DNA of 64,000 nt from Nephromyces sp. MM_2019 (Eukaryota > Apicomplexa > Aconoidasida > Nephromycida). A program made the translations under genes and the position numbers. Positions 1 to 12,332 of the stretch are shown piece after piece. Location of the stretch: assembly GCA_015657535.1 (NCBI GenBank), contig JADHZB010001494.1, forward strand, positions 120,159 through 184,158, in the 5' to 3' direction. The notes beneath the pieces are model-generated. The model made no database searches and had not been told where the DNA came from. It saw only the letters and a list, made by a program, of their open reading frames with translations. Every line of letters starts with the position of its first letter. Position 1 is the stretch's first letter.

Positions 1-2
1 GG

Positions 3-131
3 AGTGTATCACCTCATAGAATAATTTCTTTCGGTAAGGCTGTAGCAGCCAAGGATTACGTACTAAGATCGATTCTCGACGAAAATGAAGGCCAAAGAAT
101 GCCACCATCAGATGATGCAGAGGACACTTAG
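3..131 (+). CDS. possible C-terminal exon entering from left edge
   Basis: The frame starting at base 3 is open from the window edge to a TAG at 129-131. It encodes about 42 residues, with a basic/hydrophobic first half (HRIISFGKAVAAKDYVLRS) followed by an acidic, Pro-containing end (DDAEDT). Composition and codon use look coding, and the acidic C terminus is typical of a natural protein end. No start codon is needed if this is the last exon of a gene lying mostly to the left. No family is recognised. It could also be a chance open stretch, because it is short. Confidence 0.3.
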   Translation, partial: SVSPHRIISFGKAVAAKDYVLRSILDENEGQRMPPSDDAEDT

Positions 132-198
132 CACATGGGAATTAATGAAATGATGCAGGACCCATTTCCAGTATACTTTGGGCTGTATTGAACGATAG

Positions 199-519
199 AA
201 TGCGCGCTTCAGCTTAGGTTTACGAAAGTGCTATATACATTACAGCAAGGGTAGTTATGACAGCAAGGTTAATTATGACAGCAAGGGTAATTATGACAGC
301 AAGGGTAATTATGACAGCGAGGTCAGTGACGCTGAAAATTCATTGCTTAACCAGCAGGTATGGCGAGCGTACCAAGTAGCCTTTAAGAAATGGTTAGCAT
401 TTTTAGAATACGAAAAGCGCTACAAGAAGAGTAATAGCCGTTGCGTTTTGCACATAATTTTTAGACCGCGGAACGCTTATTTAAAGTACAAAAATATTCT
501 ACTGATTCATCGCAGATGA
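199..519 (+). CDS. unassigned ORF with YDSKGN-type repeats
   Basis: After a TAG at 196-198 one frame stays open for about 106 codons to TGA at 517-519, without an ATG. The first half contains the 18-bp repeat, which in this frame reads as six-residue units close to YDSKGN. The second half is rich in Lys, Tyr, Trp and Leu (for example FKKWLAFLEYEKRYKK) and looks helical and basic. A possible acceptor (cgcttcag, ending near 213) and a donor (CAGCAG|GTATGG near 358) could make the repeat part alone an internal exon. Whether this is coding, and whether it belongs with the upstream exon, cannot be settled by eye. Confidence 0.25.
   Translation, partial: NARFSLGLRKCYIHYSKGSYDSKVNYDSKGNYDSKGNYDSEVSDAENSLLNQQVWRAYQVAFKKWLAFLEYEKRYKKSNSRCVLHIIFRPRNAYLKYKNILLIHRR
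242..330 (+). repeat. 18-bp tandem repeat, about 5 units
   Basis: Units near acagcaagggtaattatg start at 242, 260, 278 and 296, and a degenerate partial unit starts at 314. The unit length is a multiple of three and the repeat lies in an open frame, so it can expand without a frameshift. Confidence 0.85.
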
Positions 520-3500
520 GGTTGTAGATTAGCATGTAGCGACTGCTTTCACGGATTTCGTCAGTTTGTTTTAAAGAATTCGTGCAATGAGGTTACTTGA
601 TAGAACTTAGCTTAAATATGAGAGCCTTTCCACTATTTTATATGGTGTCAAAACGTACTCATGGTAGTGCTTAAAGAACAGCTGTAAAAATATAAGGATT
701 GCCGTGCACAAGCTATTCCAAGGGTTAACTCTTTGAGGTGGAAGTGTGATATTCAGTGCACTAAACAGGTATTAGCCTAACTAATCTTATGATGAAATTT
801 CTCTCGGAAAGCGGGGTGACCCAATTATGCCCCTAAAAAAGTAAAAATTTTGTCAGGGTAGCTCAGCGGTTTTTTACGTAAATTTAGCGACATTTCGCGG
901 TGACTTAAAAATAATCAATTAGTTCTAGAGATTAATCGAGAACTCTCCAGAAATTAGCAAACCTTTAGGCCGATTAAAATATATTCTAAAACATTTTCCT
1001 GGGGTAACCCTAGTGTTATGATCTGACAATATTATGCATTCAAAGCTTATAGGATAACTTCAAGAAATTTCCAAAAACATTCTCTGATCTGATGTAAGAG
1101 AAAATCATTTTTATCTACAAAAAAATATTTTTTCGTTTCTTTTTCACATTTTCAAGGTGGCTTTGGGATAACGCAGAGGTAATTTAATGATTCCATACAA
1201 CACAATTTTACCCCATAGAATTTGCATAGTGAAATCCCTGAGTTGCAAACTAGTTGGATTTTAGAACATTGCTAATAGGCCGTCCTTAACTTTAATACAT
1301 CTTATGTGGCAATGCATTGCCTGCATAGGGGCTACTCAGTGCCAAAACAGCAGTTCAATAGCCGTTAGCGAATCATTCACACAGTAAATTGTTATGCTTT
1401 TATCACTAGTTACAAGCAATGCGAAGCTATGGGAATACGAATGTATGTACACAGGGTGCATTAAGAATGTTCCTATCAGTATAAGAAGTCTAGTTTCTGA
1501 TATTCCCCGCGAAATTCATCATAACCCTGCCTTTTTTTACTTGCACCGTAAAAGCTTTTCTTCAATTATTTTCTTCATTGTGCGGATTGCAACGGGGGAA
1601 CTGTTATATCGAGCAACGTGGAAATTCAAGATGCTGTCGCTAGCATTCCTCCTATATATAAATCCTCACAAAAAAACCAAATCCTCCGCATTATGTGTAA
1701 AACACGTACAATTAAGTAGCTATTCAACGGCCTCGCAACACATGTGCTCGTAGAATTATCAGCTAGTTTGCTATCGCATGCTTACTGCTCAAAGTTTGTG
1801 TGTTGTATACTCTGCTGCTCTTCGCCCCGTAATTCGCTGCATGAGGTTATAAACACAGCTGAAAAGGATGTAACAGGCCTACTTTTGATACTGTCATATA
1901 TGTTTATACCTACTTCTTCGAATGACATAGGGGCTAGGTTAAGCACGGACAGGACAGCATCCTGCCATGTATCTTCTCATACCGTAAACACAACTTATCC
2001 GGTCTGTAGCTAGCCTTCTCTGAAATACGTTCAAAGGCTCTCATATGTGAAATTGTGTCTCGAGTTACCAAAAATCAATAGTGAAGGAATGAAGCGCCCA
2101 AGGATTACTATCTCAAGGGTTATCCCGCGGTGCATAGTGTACACGCGCATTCACGTGAAACACTCGACAAACCTCAACGTAGAATAAATTTGTATGACTA
2201 ACTTACGTCAAGCGTGCGCTCAAAGCGCATATTTAAAATAGTTCGTTGATAAGATACATAGGATATTAGATGTGAGCTATCGGAATATATAGATATATAT
2301 TTCCACCAATCCAGGCAGCAAATACTTCTGCTTGCTCGGTAGCTTTCGGGCCATTTAGCTAAAATTTCCACTTTTCCGAGAGAGTGCATCGGAGTATACA
2401 TAATTTGTACTTCAATATTTGTTATGCTTTCAATGAATTTCACTTCGCATTTGTGGTGCTGGGTGCACCGCATAAAGCGCTGCTCAAGTGGATTACTCTC
2501 AGCCGAGGACATCAAATTGTAATCTTAGTGGTGTAACAAGGTGCAAAAAGAATGCCATTCATTATCGCGTATTGGAAGTAGTAAATCGGTCCCAACTAGT
2601 AAATTGTGCCCAGCCTAGCTTAAACGATAGCGAGCAGAGATTTAAGTAACCTTCCGCTTTTACTCACTTAGGCATAGAAGCCAACCTTAATCTGGAAATA
2701 TTTTAAGACTTGTAATGAAAATCCCAAATCGATCATCTTTCTTTCAGATTTTATGGCAGGGACACTGACGAATTTTTCAAGAAAACTATTCCTTAGGATT
2801 CTCTATTTCGTAACTACAAGTTCACTTCGAGCACCCCTCAAGATTTGGACGTGTAACCAGTGAATCAAACATTGCCATTATCATTAAGAGAGTCCTAAAC
2901 CTATATTTACCCGCTATACGGGACCTAATTTATCAACTATTTTTATGCGTGAGGTGAATATTGAGCTACAGTCCCATGACTGCACTTGTTTTTATAGGAC
3001 CTACCTTCTTGTAATATTTACCACATTTAAAACCATCGGACATGAATTCCTTTGCATATATTTCTTCGGTATACCAAAGTATATACTTTCAATAGCTTCT
3101 AGTATAAACCTAAACCCCAGTTTTAGCAGCAATGTATCCACTAAAGAAATTCCTAAGTTCCTTTACTTGATAGCTAATGGTAACACAATATAAAAAAAGT
3201 TATTGCTGTGTTTTCCCACGAAATACGATAGGATGAAACAGCATTTCATATGTAATGCACAATTTTGAATAAAGAGGGACTACTGCTTCCCAGGTGATTT
3301 CTGGTTCCCCCTACATATTCTCAACCGAGTAGGCAACGTCTAAGTTTTCTCCTTTCTTGCAAGATTTTGCTTGCATGCTACAGGGACTCAATTAGTCAAA
3401 TGTTTGCGCAGCAGCTTCTTTTCAGTAAAATCTTCAGGAGTACATACGTGTAGTTCATGGAAATGCCGGTACTAGCCAACCATTTCATAACTTTAAAGTC

Positions 3501-4616
3501 ACCAAAAATACAACTTCACTTAGCATCATTACTTCGAAGCTTCTTGAATAGAGTAGTTTTAGAAAGTTTCGACATTTAATTTGAGATTCATAACATAGTC
3601 ACCATTTTGGGGTACCAGATATCTGACATATAAGAATATGCATCTCAAGCTTTAACAAAATGCGGAAGTAAACTGTATTAGCAATAGCTCTGCCACCTGG
3701 CCGGATTCGAAAGGATTACTGTTAACAATTGTTTATTAACGAAACAAAGACAGTTCTCGCACAAGTTCTTAAAGCTGAACACAGTTTAACCTTGCAGCAG
3801 CCAAAAAACAACTATATAAAATGCAAGCTGTCGCGGTAATTTACATTTTACATACTCTTGCATGCTTTAACGCACAGCGCCATCAGATGTATAAAGGCTT
3901 TTGGCACTACGCAATAGAAATACTATAAACCAAACGTCACAAGGATGAATGAAGTAAAGCTAATTCATTATGTGGAGGTAAAACAGAAATATATACGATC
4001 TCAAAACTTTTTTGACTTATAATGTGACAACAGCTTCAAACTCTATCAATCGCTCCTTTAATTCATTCCATAAAAGATTTCTTAGAATGAATGATATTAA
4101 AATATTTTCGTTTGTCTACTCTCGTAGGCTCATTTAATGTAGAAATAAAAAAATTCCTAACATTATGATATACGATAGCCTTTTAAGATAAATATTCATT
4201 TAGAGAGTATAACATTTTTAATTGGTTTCTTTCCATGCAACTTTATGTGCGATATAATTTTGGAAGAGAAAGTGTAAAAATACCTGTAGATGTTAAAAAA
4301 TCTAGCATAGCTAGCATAGCTAGCCAGTTAGACAGGAGACCAATCTGCAGTTAAGATATTCTAATTATGAAGCATCTATATTTTTAAACCTTAGATGAGC
4401 CTGATAGACAAAAGACTGCAGCATCACGGCATTGTCTAGTTACAGTAAGGCCTCTAGTAGGTCAAAGCTCTAAAGATTGGCTTAAGTAGCACAGCAAAGT
4501 CACAAAATCTTACTAGCTACTAAAACCAGCCTGCTTTTATACAAAAGAAGAGAAGCCTCTAATGAAATCGTATTTGCTATCAGCATTTCACACTCTTATA
4601 CTTAAACATCAGCTAT
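520..4616. other. no gene recognised
   Basis: AT-rich sequence with only short, mutually overlapping open frames on both strands, the longest being 119 codons at 1394-1753. None shows a domain, a plausible signal peptide or a supported splice chain. A small 9-bp direct repeat (agctagcat) occurs near 4303-4325. I treat this stretch as intergenic or intronic. Confidence 0.5.
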
Positions 4617-4758
4617 TTACTCGTAAACATAATAGTATGTGTACCCCTCCTCATACTCTTCGACAGGAATATCTTCAACGGCGACCTCCCCGTAAATTTC
4701 TTCTGTCAACGCGCCTTCATTCGCATTAATTTTTTTTCTCTTGAGTATTGATCTTCTT
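4617..4758 (-). CDS. orphan last exon: basic then acidic, Tyr-rich tail
   Basis: On the minus strand a good acceptor (cctttgcag) precedes position 4758. One frame (one base completing a codon, then 47 codons including stop) runs to TAA at 4617-4619. The peptide begins with a strongly basic run (RRSILKRKK) and then becomes acidic, ending in VEEYEEGYTYYYVYE. A basic stop-transfer-like start followed by an acidic, aromatic C terminus resembles the cytoplasmic tail of a type I surface adhesin. The preceding transmembrane exon was not found between here and 5406. The EGF gene immediately upstream has its own stop and no donor of matching phase. It could be the end of another gene or an alternative last exon. 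Confidence 0.35.
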
Positions 4759-5406
4759 CTGCAAAGGTGAGAAAAAAATATTGTGATCTAAATCAATAGA
4801 AGTAGCATCAGGTAAAAAGAGACTGGTAAACGATGATAATCTATCATACTTGGTATGGAGTGCACCGTATAAGCTTTCTAAGCTAGCCCAAACTCCACAA
4901 TGGTCGCGTATAAAGCCTATGAAGCTTGAATTCTTTTTAATAAAAAAGAATTAACCCCCGTCTAAGAGCATTCTAAAGAGTAATATTTAAGTGAGATAAT
5001 TTCGTGAGCCACATCTCTAGTGGTATCCTACATTAAGGGAAAGGCTGTAGAAAAGCTATGCATTTTTACAACCAGTTTCCCTTTTTGCCCTGTTAAGAAA
5101 CTTGACGATGCATAAATACTAGGCTTTTTTATACGAATTATGAGCGTAATCCGTGCAAAACCACATCATGAATCACTTTGCAGTGTAGGCTTCATGTAAT
5201 GCTATGTGCAGTAACTCAAAATTTGGTTTTTCTTGCGGAATTCCATCTATCCATGTTCGTGGGTACAACAATACGTGATTAACCTCTTAACCCCTGGCTT
5301 GCTACCAGTTGATTTTTGATAGCACCATCGGTAATACATTCCCCATATTCTTCGAAAACTTGCACTATTTTCTAGCTACGGTGGGAAAAAAAAGATTTTT
5401 TTGTGC

Positions 5407-8071
5407 TCACCCAAATCCAATAGAGCCTTGGAGCCAATTTATGACGGCAGACATAGAGTCTACAACACCCATCGATTGTTTGTCTTCCTTTGTTGCACCT
5501 TCATGTTTTGTAGTTTGCCCAGTTGGTGCCCTCTCGTGATCGCCCCTCTGCCTTGAAACGTAGTAACCAGCTCCACCCAGTAGTAGTATCGTGGTTAAGG
5601 TAATTCCAGCTGCCATGAATGCACTTGATCGGTTCTCTTGATGTTGAACGAGTGTGAGTTTATCCTCTAGTTCGTTAAGATTCTTTTCATCCTTAGTGAA
5701 ATCTCTGCAAAATACTAATTTCCCTCCGTAAGGGCCCCGCTGCCCTACAGGCAGTTCTTCTACGTTGACACACTTTTGCCGTCTCTCGCAAGGATCCGGG
5801 TCGCAGTGGTTTTTTACAGTGCAATGTTTTCCTGCCCAACCCGCGGCGCATTCGCATTTCGCTTTGCCAGGAGATGCAATTATGCATTCACCGTTATTGT
5901 TGCACACATCGGGATCATCGCAGGCCGTATCTGATAGAAACGATGAATACGCATTTTAGTGTAAGTGTAAGTTTAGAACTTGTGATTGGTGATGGCTCTA
6001 TTTCTGAAAGTACTTTATTTTCCAAAATTTATGAAATATGAGTGGCTATCTGGGACTTGGACCGAAGTCGCAAGGAGAATCTTCCTAGGAGATATATTCA
6101 TCTATCAACATGCCCATTGGGATGCCTACATCATATCGTGCAGTTTATTTGGCGCACTAAGCTGCAACTGAGACCCGTGGGACACGTAATTCTCTTATTG
6201 AAAACCATGCTGATACCTTCAGTAGATCAAATTACTTTTTACCTTTAAGACTACAGCTCACTTTTCCATTTGCTTGAAACAGGTGCTGATTAGCATTTTC
6301 AAGTACATTTCAAGGTGCGCGCTTTGCGAAGCTTTACTATTCTAAGCATATTTACCAATTGATTCATACGTCGGTGCGTTTGCCATAACTAAATAGGCTA
6401 GTTACTTTAGTAAATGGAACCTCTTTGCTTGTCGCTTCCTGTATGCTTAAAATTAGTATGAGTGATCGAGCATAAAGCTGGCTGTGTACTGCCATGGGAA
6501 ATTGTCTACTTATTAATTAATTTCAAACTCTACCCCCTAAGTTAAGCATATAAAGCACTTGCAAGTTTTACTAAGCAATTTCACTAGCTAACAAAATGGC
6601 TTGTAGAGCGAGTATGCAAAAAATATTGAAACTCCAGGAAATATAGACCGGTAGTTGCTTGACTTAAATTAGAAACAACTGCACAAACCGTTACGCATGT
6701 TACTGCTTAGATAAATGTGCTGCAAGACCTGCTTTGTCGCAAAGAATACTGTTATTACAACATTATATACGGGTCTAAACCACCTTCAACAATTCGAAGC
6801 TAACTGCATTGCACCTCATTTAACCTTGTCTGTGAGTTGCCAACCTGCACTTGAGAGATGCACGTTTGCCAGTAAATTAATTAAGATGTTGCCCCTTCTG
6901 AAATATGAGATGCTTTTTCGTGTTTCCTCTCTGCTCTAACATTTTTCATTGTTTTTTTCTCGTTTAAAGTGGTAAACGCGGCGGAGCTTGCGTATTTTTT
7001 TTCCCTTTTATGTGTAAGAAGTTGGAGCGGGAAAAGCTAAGATGGAAATCACTGCCACTTCTTTTAATACGTGTTGCTCAACTACTATATCATCTTTCTC
7101 TGCTCATCCCCATTTCTAGATAATTTTTTGGTGTTGTACCCTTGGAGCTTGTCAATATACACTAGATCACAAAGAAATTATTGTCAACCTACCTCCTGGG
7201 TATTACTATCTACAGTATTTTCTGACTTGTCTTACAGCTGCTATTATGATACGACTATGGATATTTTTTCTTGTGATACATCTAAGTTACCGCCATACGT
7301 GGATAGCCGGTGCTGTGGTATAAATGCTTATAAAGTGGCTAGCATGAACGTTTGTGGCGACCGCTGGTATCTAAAGTTGCTATTCTTCTGAAGATATAAG
7401 TTTAAATGCTTACACTACCCATCAAACATAAAGAACGATGGGTGCATGTGATTAAGCTAGGCAAGATCAAAAACTCATCCCACAATCATTTGATGATTCA
7501 CAGGAGCTGGTTAACCTCGCATCACGGCAGAAGGTACCCTGCCTTCTGCATGGAACATGATCACAGCTTGATTCAACATGCTATGCTAGTGATGAGTGAG
7601 CCACTAAAAGATGTAATGGAGTAAAGAGCTTCGAGAAATAAAGGCGCATGCCGTTTTATCGAGCAGGGAAGATTTTAAAAAAATAATATATATCATCTTT
7701 ATCAAAAGAAAAGTGTATAAAATTAAGTAGTGGATCTATTTGGGTTTCTTCCATCTCCAGGTTGATGCTGCCGCCAGAAGTACACTGGAAAACAGGAAAA
7801 AGCACGCCCATAAAGAAAAAGCCGTTAGCCGTAGGTTTACCCAATTCTAACGGTGGATGCACAATGGTCCCTCGAAGTTTACAGCGAAGCTTACCTTTAG
7901 ATTTGTCGTATTCATCGCAGTTTTTACCACCATATGGTCGTTTGCAAATGCACTTGTAAGTGGTATCAGTCTTCGGATTGAATTCACACTCTGAGTCGTT
8001 CTTGCAAGGAGCCAACCTCTTGCAGTAGTCAGGATGTAGGAGTCTAGGTGGAGGATTTGCCTTCACAACAG
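5407..8071 (-). CDS. EGF-domain transmembrane micronemal-type adhesin, 5' end missing
   Basis: Two exons are supported: 8071-7895 and 5930-5407, stop TGA at 5407-5409. Both begin in phase 1 and the first ends in phase 1, the usual phase of EGF-module exons, so they join cleanly. Exon 8071-7895 holds one complete EGF domain with six Cys, starting YCKRLAPC and closing GGKNC. Exon 5930-5407 holds a second EGF domain (CDDPDVCNNNGEC, closing GWAGKHC), a partial Cys module (NHCDPDPC), then a stalk and a membrane segment AFMAAGITLTTILLLGGAGY. The tail of about 45 residues ends VINWLQGSIGFG. The small-residue start of the membrane helix (AAG, GGAG) resembles rhomboid cleavage sites of micronemal proteins, and a Trp close to the C terminus is seen in TRAP/MIC tails. 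The signal-peptide exon should lie between 8071 and 9160 but was not identified. More EGF exons could lie in the 2-kb intron. An invasion adhesin role is inferred from this architecture. Confidence 0.75.
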
Positions 8072-9160
8072 CTGAAGATGTCCATGCAGAGGCAAGGATA
8101 GAGATTTCATGGTTATTTTTGCTACTCTTGTACGCATAGTAAAATATCTGAACTATTACAGCAATCTTTAAGCCGTATTGTGCAAGTAAGATGATTATAA
8201 AATACAATAATTTCAGTGGAATAAATTCATTTTCTAAACTATGGGAGGTTAAAGAAAAACTGCGTTGAATGCGTAGTAATAAAAGCTCCGCATTAACACT
8301 AGAAGGAAGAATGCCACAATACTTTGTAAACGAATACTTTGTGGAGGTTAGCATGCTCTATTCCGTGATTCAGCACGTATAAAGGTGATATAACGCCAGC
8401 AGCGGGATTTAAAACTTAAATTTATCCAATAAATGTCGCCCAAAGTTGCGCACACAACACGTGCTATTCTGCCAGAGATTAGAAGTGGCTGGGTGGTTTA
8501 CATCATGCACAATCTATGACTGATAGGTATACATCGCTACCGCTTCTGAGAGGCAGGCATATTCATAGTTCAACATAGTTACCAAATTTTATTTTTTTAA
8601 CTTGAATCAGCTAAAGCTCTAAATTTTCCATGGCTGCTGGTAAATGTTTCTTTTCTTGCAGGATAACATTGAGCTATAAAACTAGTCAGGGTGATACATT
8701 AAATTTCTGCTACCATTGCACCAACTTGCAGTTATCTAACGATAAAGAAAAAGCTTCTCGAAAAATATTCATAAGGGCTAGCTATAGCCAATATTGTGAC
8801 GAAAACGGTGAGATGGCACAAAATCCGACGAAGGTGAGGGAAGCCTCATAATCGGTGCACAACCGAGAAATTCAATTACTTGCAAGGCGCCAATTTTCAC
8901 GCTCCATACATTGTCTACCCTTAAGTTGTAAAGTTATGTGCACTGATCTTAGCTCTGTAAGCATACTTACCGACGCTGTGCATAACTCTGCCATTACAAC
9001 GGCCCGGTCCATCCTAAGTAAGAAATATAACAAGAAATAATGACCCAGGACTCGAGAAGTTTTATTATCTCGATGAGGAGTGTTTGACTCAAGGTAACAT
9101 TGACCTCAAAGACAAAGATATTAGTGATAAATTATGAGAGGATAGTATGAGTGTGCTGTT

Positions 9161-12100
9161 TTAACATTTTATTATTCTACCAAGAGGAAAAAAAATGCGA
9201 GCATTTACACTGAGGCTGGGTCTCACCATATCAATTCTGTAATAGCCTTCGTTTCCCCAATTAGGTCCCCAGCTATTACGGCACTCGTAATATTTTCTCT
9301 GATTTCCATGTTTATCTTGATACGTGCCGTAGCCAACTATTACCATCATATGATTACTGCAAAATTGAATGACACCAATATAAATTTTTCTTCTCAGATC
9401 ATTAATGAAAGGATTTGACACTTCGGCAGGAATATTGCTGCTAAAAACTTTTTTTTGTATTCCTTCTTCTAATTGTGCTTCTCATGAGACTGTAGCCCCT
9501 GCTTCGCTCTCTTTTGAAAATAAAATTTACATTAATATCATCGGCATAAAAAGGGAAGGCATGAAATTTTGTACCAAGTTAATTTTCTAGCCCCAAATTC
9601 TATATGTAGCTTTCAAAGCATTCCCATATTCACAACAAAATATACAGCCCAATACTAGCTTACCTAGTGTCAGTAATGTGGCACTTGTTTTCCACATATT
9701 CCCTGGATACTGATAGAGTTCCACCCACTAGACTCCCTGTCATATATTTTGACATCACTATTCCTCCGGTTTCTCGAACCTCCTTTTTAATCAGATCTTG
9801 CAGTTTTTTCATTTCTCCTCTTGCGTAGTAGTCCAAAAACTTGTGCTGTAAAAAAAAAATTAGTGTGATAAAATCTGAAATAGTGAGTAGTACAGCACAT
9901 TTGATTAATTAATTGTGGAAGAAGCAAGCAAAATAGTCTATGATTTCATGCAGAACAAAAGCAGGTCAAAGGAATTCACTGGAGCCTTTTCATAGGTCCA
10001 ACACACTGGGTTCTATTGCGGGTATATTTTTTTTGTAGCTTCAATCACCTTTTAGAAACCATACTGATCGTGGGATCGCTATATCATTTACCTCATCAAA
10101 TCTAGCCAAGAAGATACCCATCTTGGCGAAAATAGGATTTGGATGAGGAGGGATAGACCAGCCCTTGAAAAAATTCTCAGCGCTAGCAGGGACGGAGCAG
10201 TTAGCCACTGGTGTCCTCCTGGGAAGATTTCCAAGAGCTCCGGTTTTTACCAACACTGCAAAGATAACACTAATTTTTTTTGTTTAAATTTTTTAAAGGG
10301 CTTAAATGATTGAGCAGTAGCAATTAGCTAAATATGAAGCTGCTCCAATAGAATAAGCCCATGATATTGGTACATATGGGGAATAAAACATGGAATGCAG
10401 TCTGCACAACAAGGCACTAGCGTTACTGTAGGTAATAACGAAAAAAAACAATGGTGCCAAGAACTGAAAAAAAATCGAGTAATTCAAACCAAAAACATTG
10501 AATATTTTTTTAACAAACTACAGTGGTGCCCTAGCATTTCGATATTCCATATGGCTGTCTATGAGGTATCCAAGAAAAATATTTACTTTGCAGAAATTAG
10601 AGATCCTACTTGATTCCTAAATAATAAATCTATTAAAATCAACATGAACTTAGATAACGGCAGATAACCCAGAAAAAGTTAAAATTAACAAATAACAAAA
10701 ATAATTGAAGTAAATTTTAGTTTCTTACCTTTTTGTTCGTTTAGTTTTTGGAGAAACATGCTTTCGTTACCTCCGTGGCAAGCCGAAGGACCGAAGCATC
10801 GAACCATATGAGTCTCAGAAAAATCCTCAGCTACTTGATTGTGTTTGTGGCAAAATATGAGCTCGAACACCAGAAGCATCGAGTGAATCCAGCATGTCCC
10901 ACTGCGGGGGCAAAAATACTTTTCAAAATAAACCAGCTTACAAATGGCAGGCAGAGCGCTTCTGCAAATGTTTGTACTTACTCTTACATCTTGGTGCTTT
11001 CAAATTCCTAAATTAGTGTAAGCTAACTTGCATTGATAAGTAAAAAATATACTAGGCAGTGCACCGAAATACTAACCAGCCTTGCCGCGAGACAGGAAAC
11101 CGATTGATGCAGCTATTCGGGTCTTTTCTTCTTCTACATTCTATTTCGTCACAGTGTGGATCAAGCTGAAAAAATTTTACGTTCAAAATATTTCTCAGTA
11201 TAAATAGTTTTTTTGTGCGAAAAGTTTCAGTATGCTAACAAAACCATATCAACATAAATTCGTTTGTTCTAATTGTTCACTATCTTTGTATTCATAATAA
11301 CTGGCGAAGCACTAAGCAAAAGAATGCGTTGACTCTCAGTAATAACAATGCTACGAAATACAAAATAAAAAAACTATTTATCCTTGGAATTGAGATAATT
11401 TGAGCTAATGCCATAAATACTCACCACCTCAAAACTTTCTTCAGAAGTAAATCCAAGCTGATTAAATCGTAGCATGTCATCTGTAGAAGCTTCTTCTATT
11501 TTAGCAGTGTTAAACTCCGAATGATTAGATTTCTTTGACCCACACCTTTTCTGTATCCATTCTTCTGGGTCCACACAATACTCATTTTCATACAAGGAGG
11601 CTCGTATAAGGTCACCTGTTGAAAGTTAGACAATTTGTTGCGTAATTTTCTTTCTGTAAGTTATATCCAGCAAGCTTTTTATTCAAATAAAAGCTGATAT
11701 TCTGCTCGGAACTCAATCTGCGCTGCTGCGGACTTGTACTACTTACTACTACAAAAAAATTTATTTAATTCAGTTGAAGGGACTTTTTCTTGCTAATACC
11801 AGCAGTAATTTTTCAGAAAGAGGTTTAACATTAAAAAAGCTTTAAATTAAAATCAGCTTCTACTTAAAAGATTTTGCGCTTCTGGTGTTCTATTTAAAAA
11901 GAAGCGCATTGTTTTGCTCCACAGTTGCGTGAAAAAAGTTTACCCTAAAAGTTTTGTTCCGTCTCTACATGTTGGTATATACCATAAACTTGAAAAACTG
12001 CGATCATTTAAGTATTAAAATGCATAAAAAAAAGGGAACTTAAAATGTTAGCGCAGGAATCTTATAGTTTTATTTCAAACTTATTTCACATATTCTTTCC

Positions 12101-12332
12101 TTTGCTTACACCCATGTTAAATATAACTTTAGCCCTTCATACCATCTGGAAAGTTTGTTATGACGACATTCTTGATGTTTTCAAGTAGAAGAGATGCCGG
12201 TAGTTCTTTAGACAGTTCAAAAGAACTGTCTTCTCCCATTTCTAACGCTGCATTTTCATCGTATGAGATAATAGCCTTAAGCTCGCACAAGCGTATGAGT
12301 TTCTCATAATTGTTTGCTGATAGGTGTTTTTT
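9161..12332 (-). CDS. SERA-like papain-family (C1A) cysteine protease
   Basis: Seven exons with consistent phases: 12332-12143, 11615-11425, 11165-11077, 10901-10729, 10255-10092, 9845-9664 and 9356-9161, stop TAA at 9161-9163. The join 11077/10901 recreates the active site QGCGTCWIHS (oxyanion Gln and catalytic Cys). The join 9664/9356 recreates the His region DTSNHMMVIVGYG, and RNSWGPNWG supplies the catalytic Asn. The segment before the active site (CDEIECRRRKDPNSCINRF), the VENKCHITDT stretch before His, and the last exon match the Plasmodium SERA type better than cathepsin L, B or C as I know these families. Unlike the Ser-type SERAs, Cys is present, so the enzyme should be active. SERAs act in the parasitophorous vacuole during egress; a similar role here is inferred. 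The first exon listed begins after cag with no ATG, so the N terminus and signal peptide lie upstream, perhaps including 13526-13648. Confidence 0.87.

Noticed and set aside
7656..7894. Reading the EGF exon through to 7656 as one long coding frame
   Set aside because: A canonical donor (AAAG|GTAAGC) lies right after the EGF domain, and the read-through peptide is not EGF-like. The phase-1 join to 5930 is much better.
8072..8354. N-terminal part of the same open frame with hydrophobic segments as a signal or membrane region
   Set aside because: It is upstream of a good acceptor (catcttcag) and looks like intron read-through: T-rich, not signal-like.
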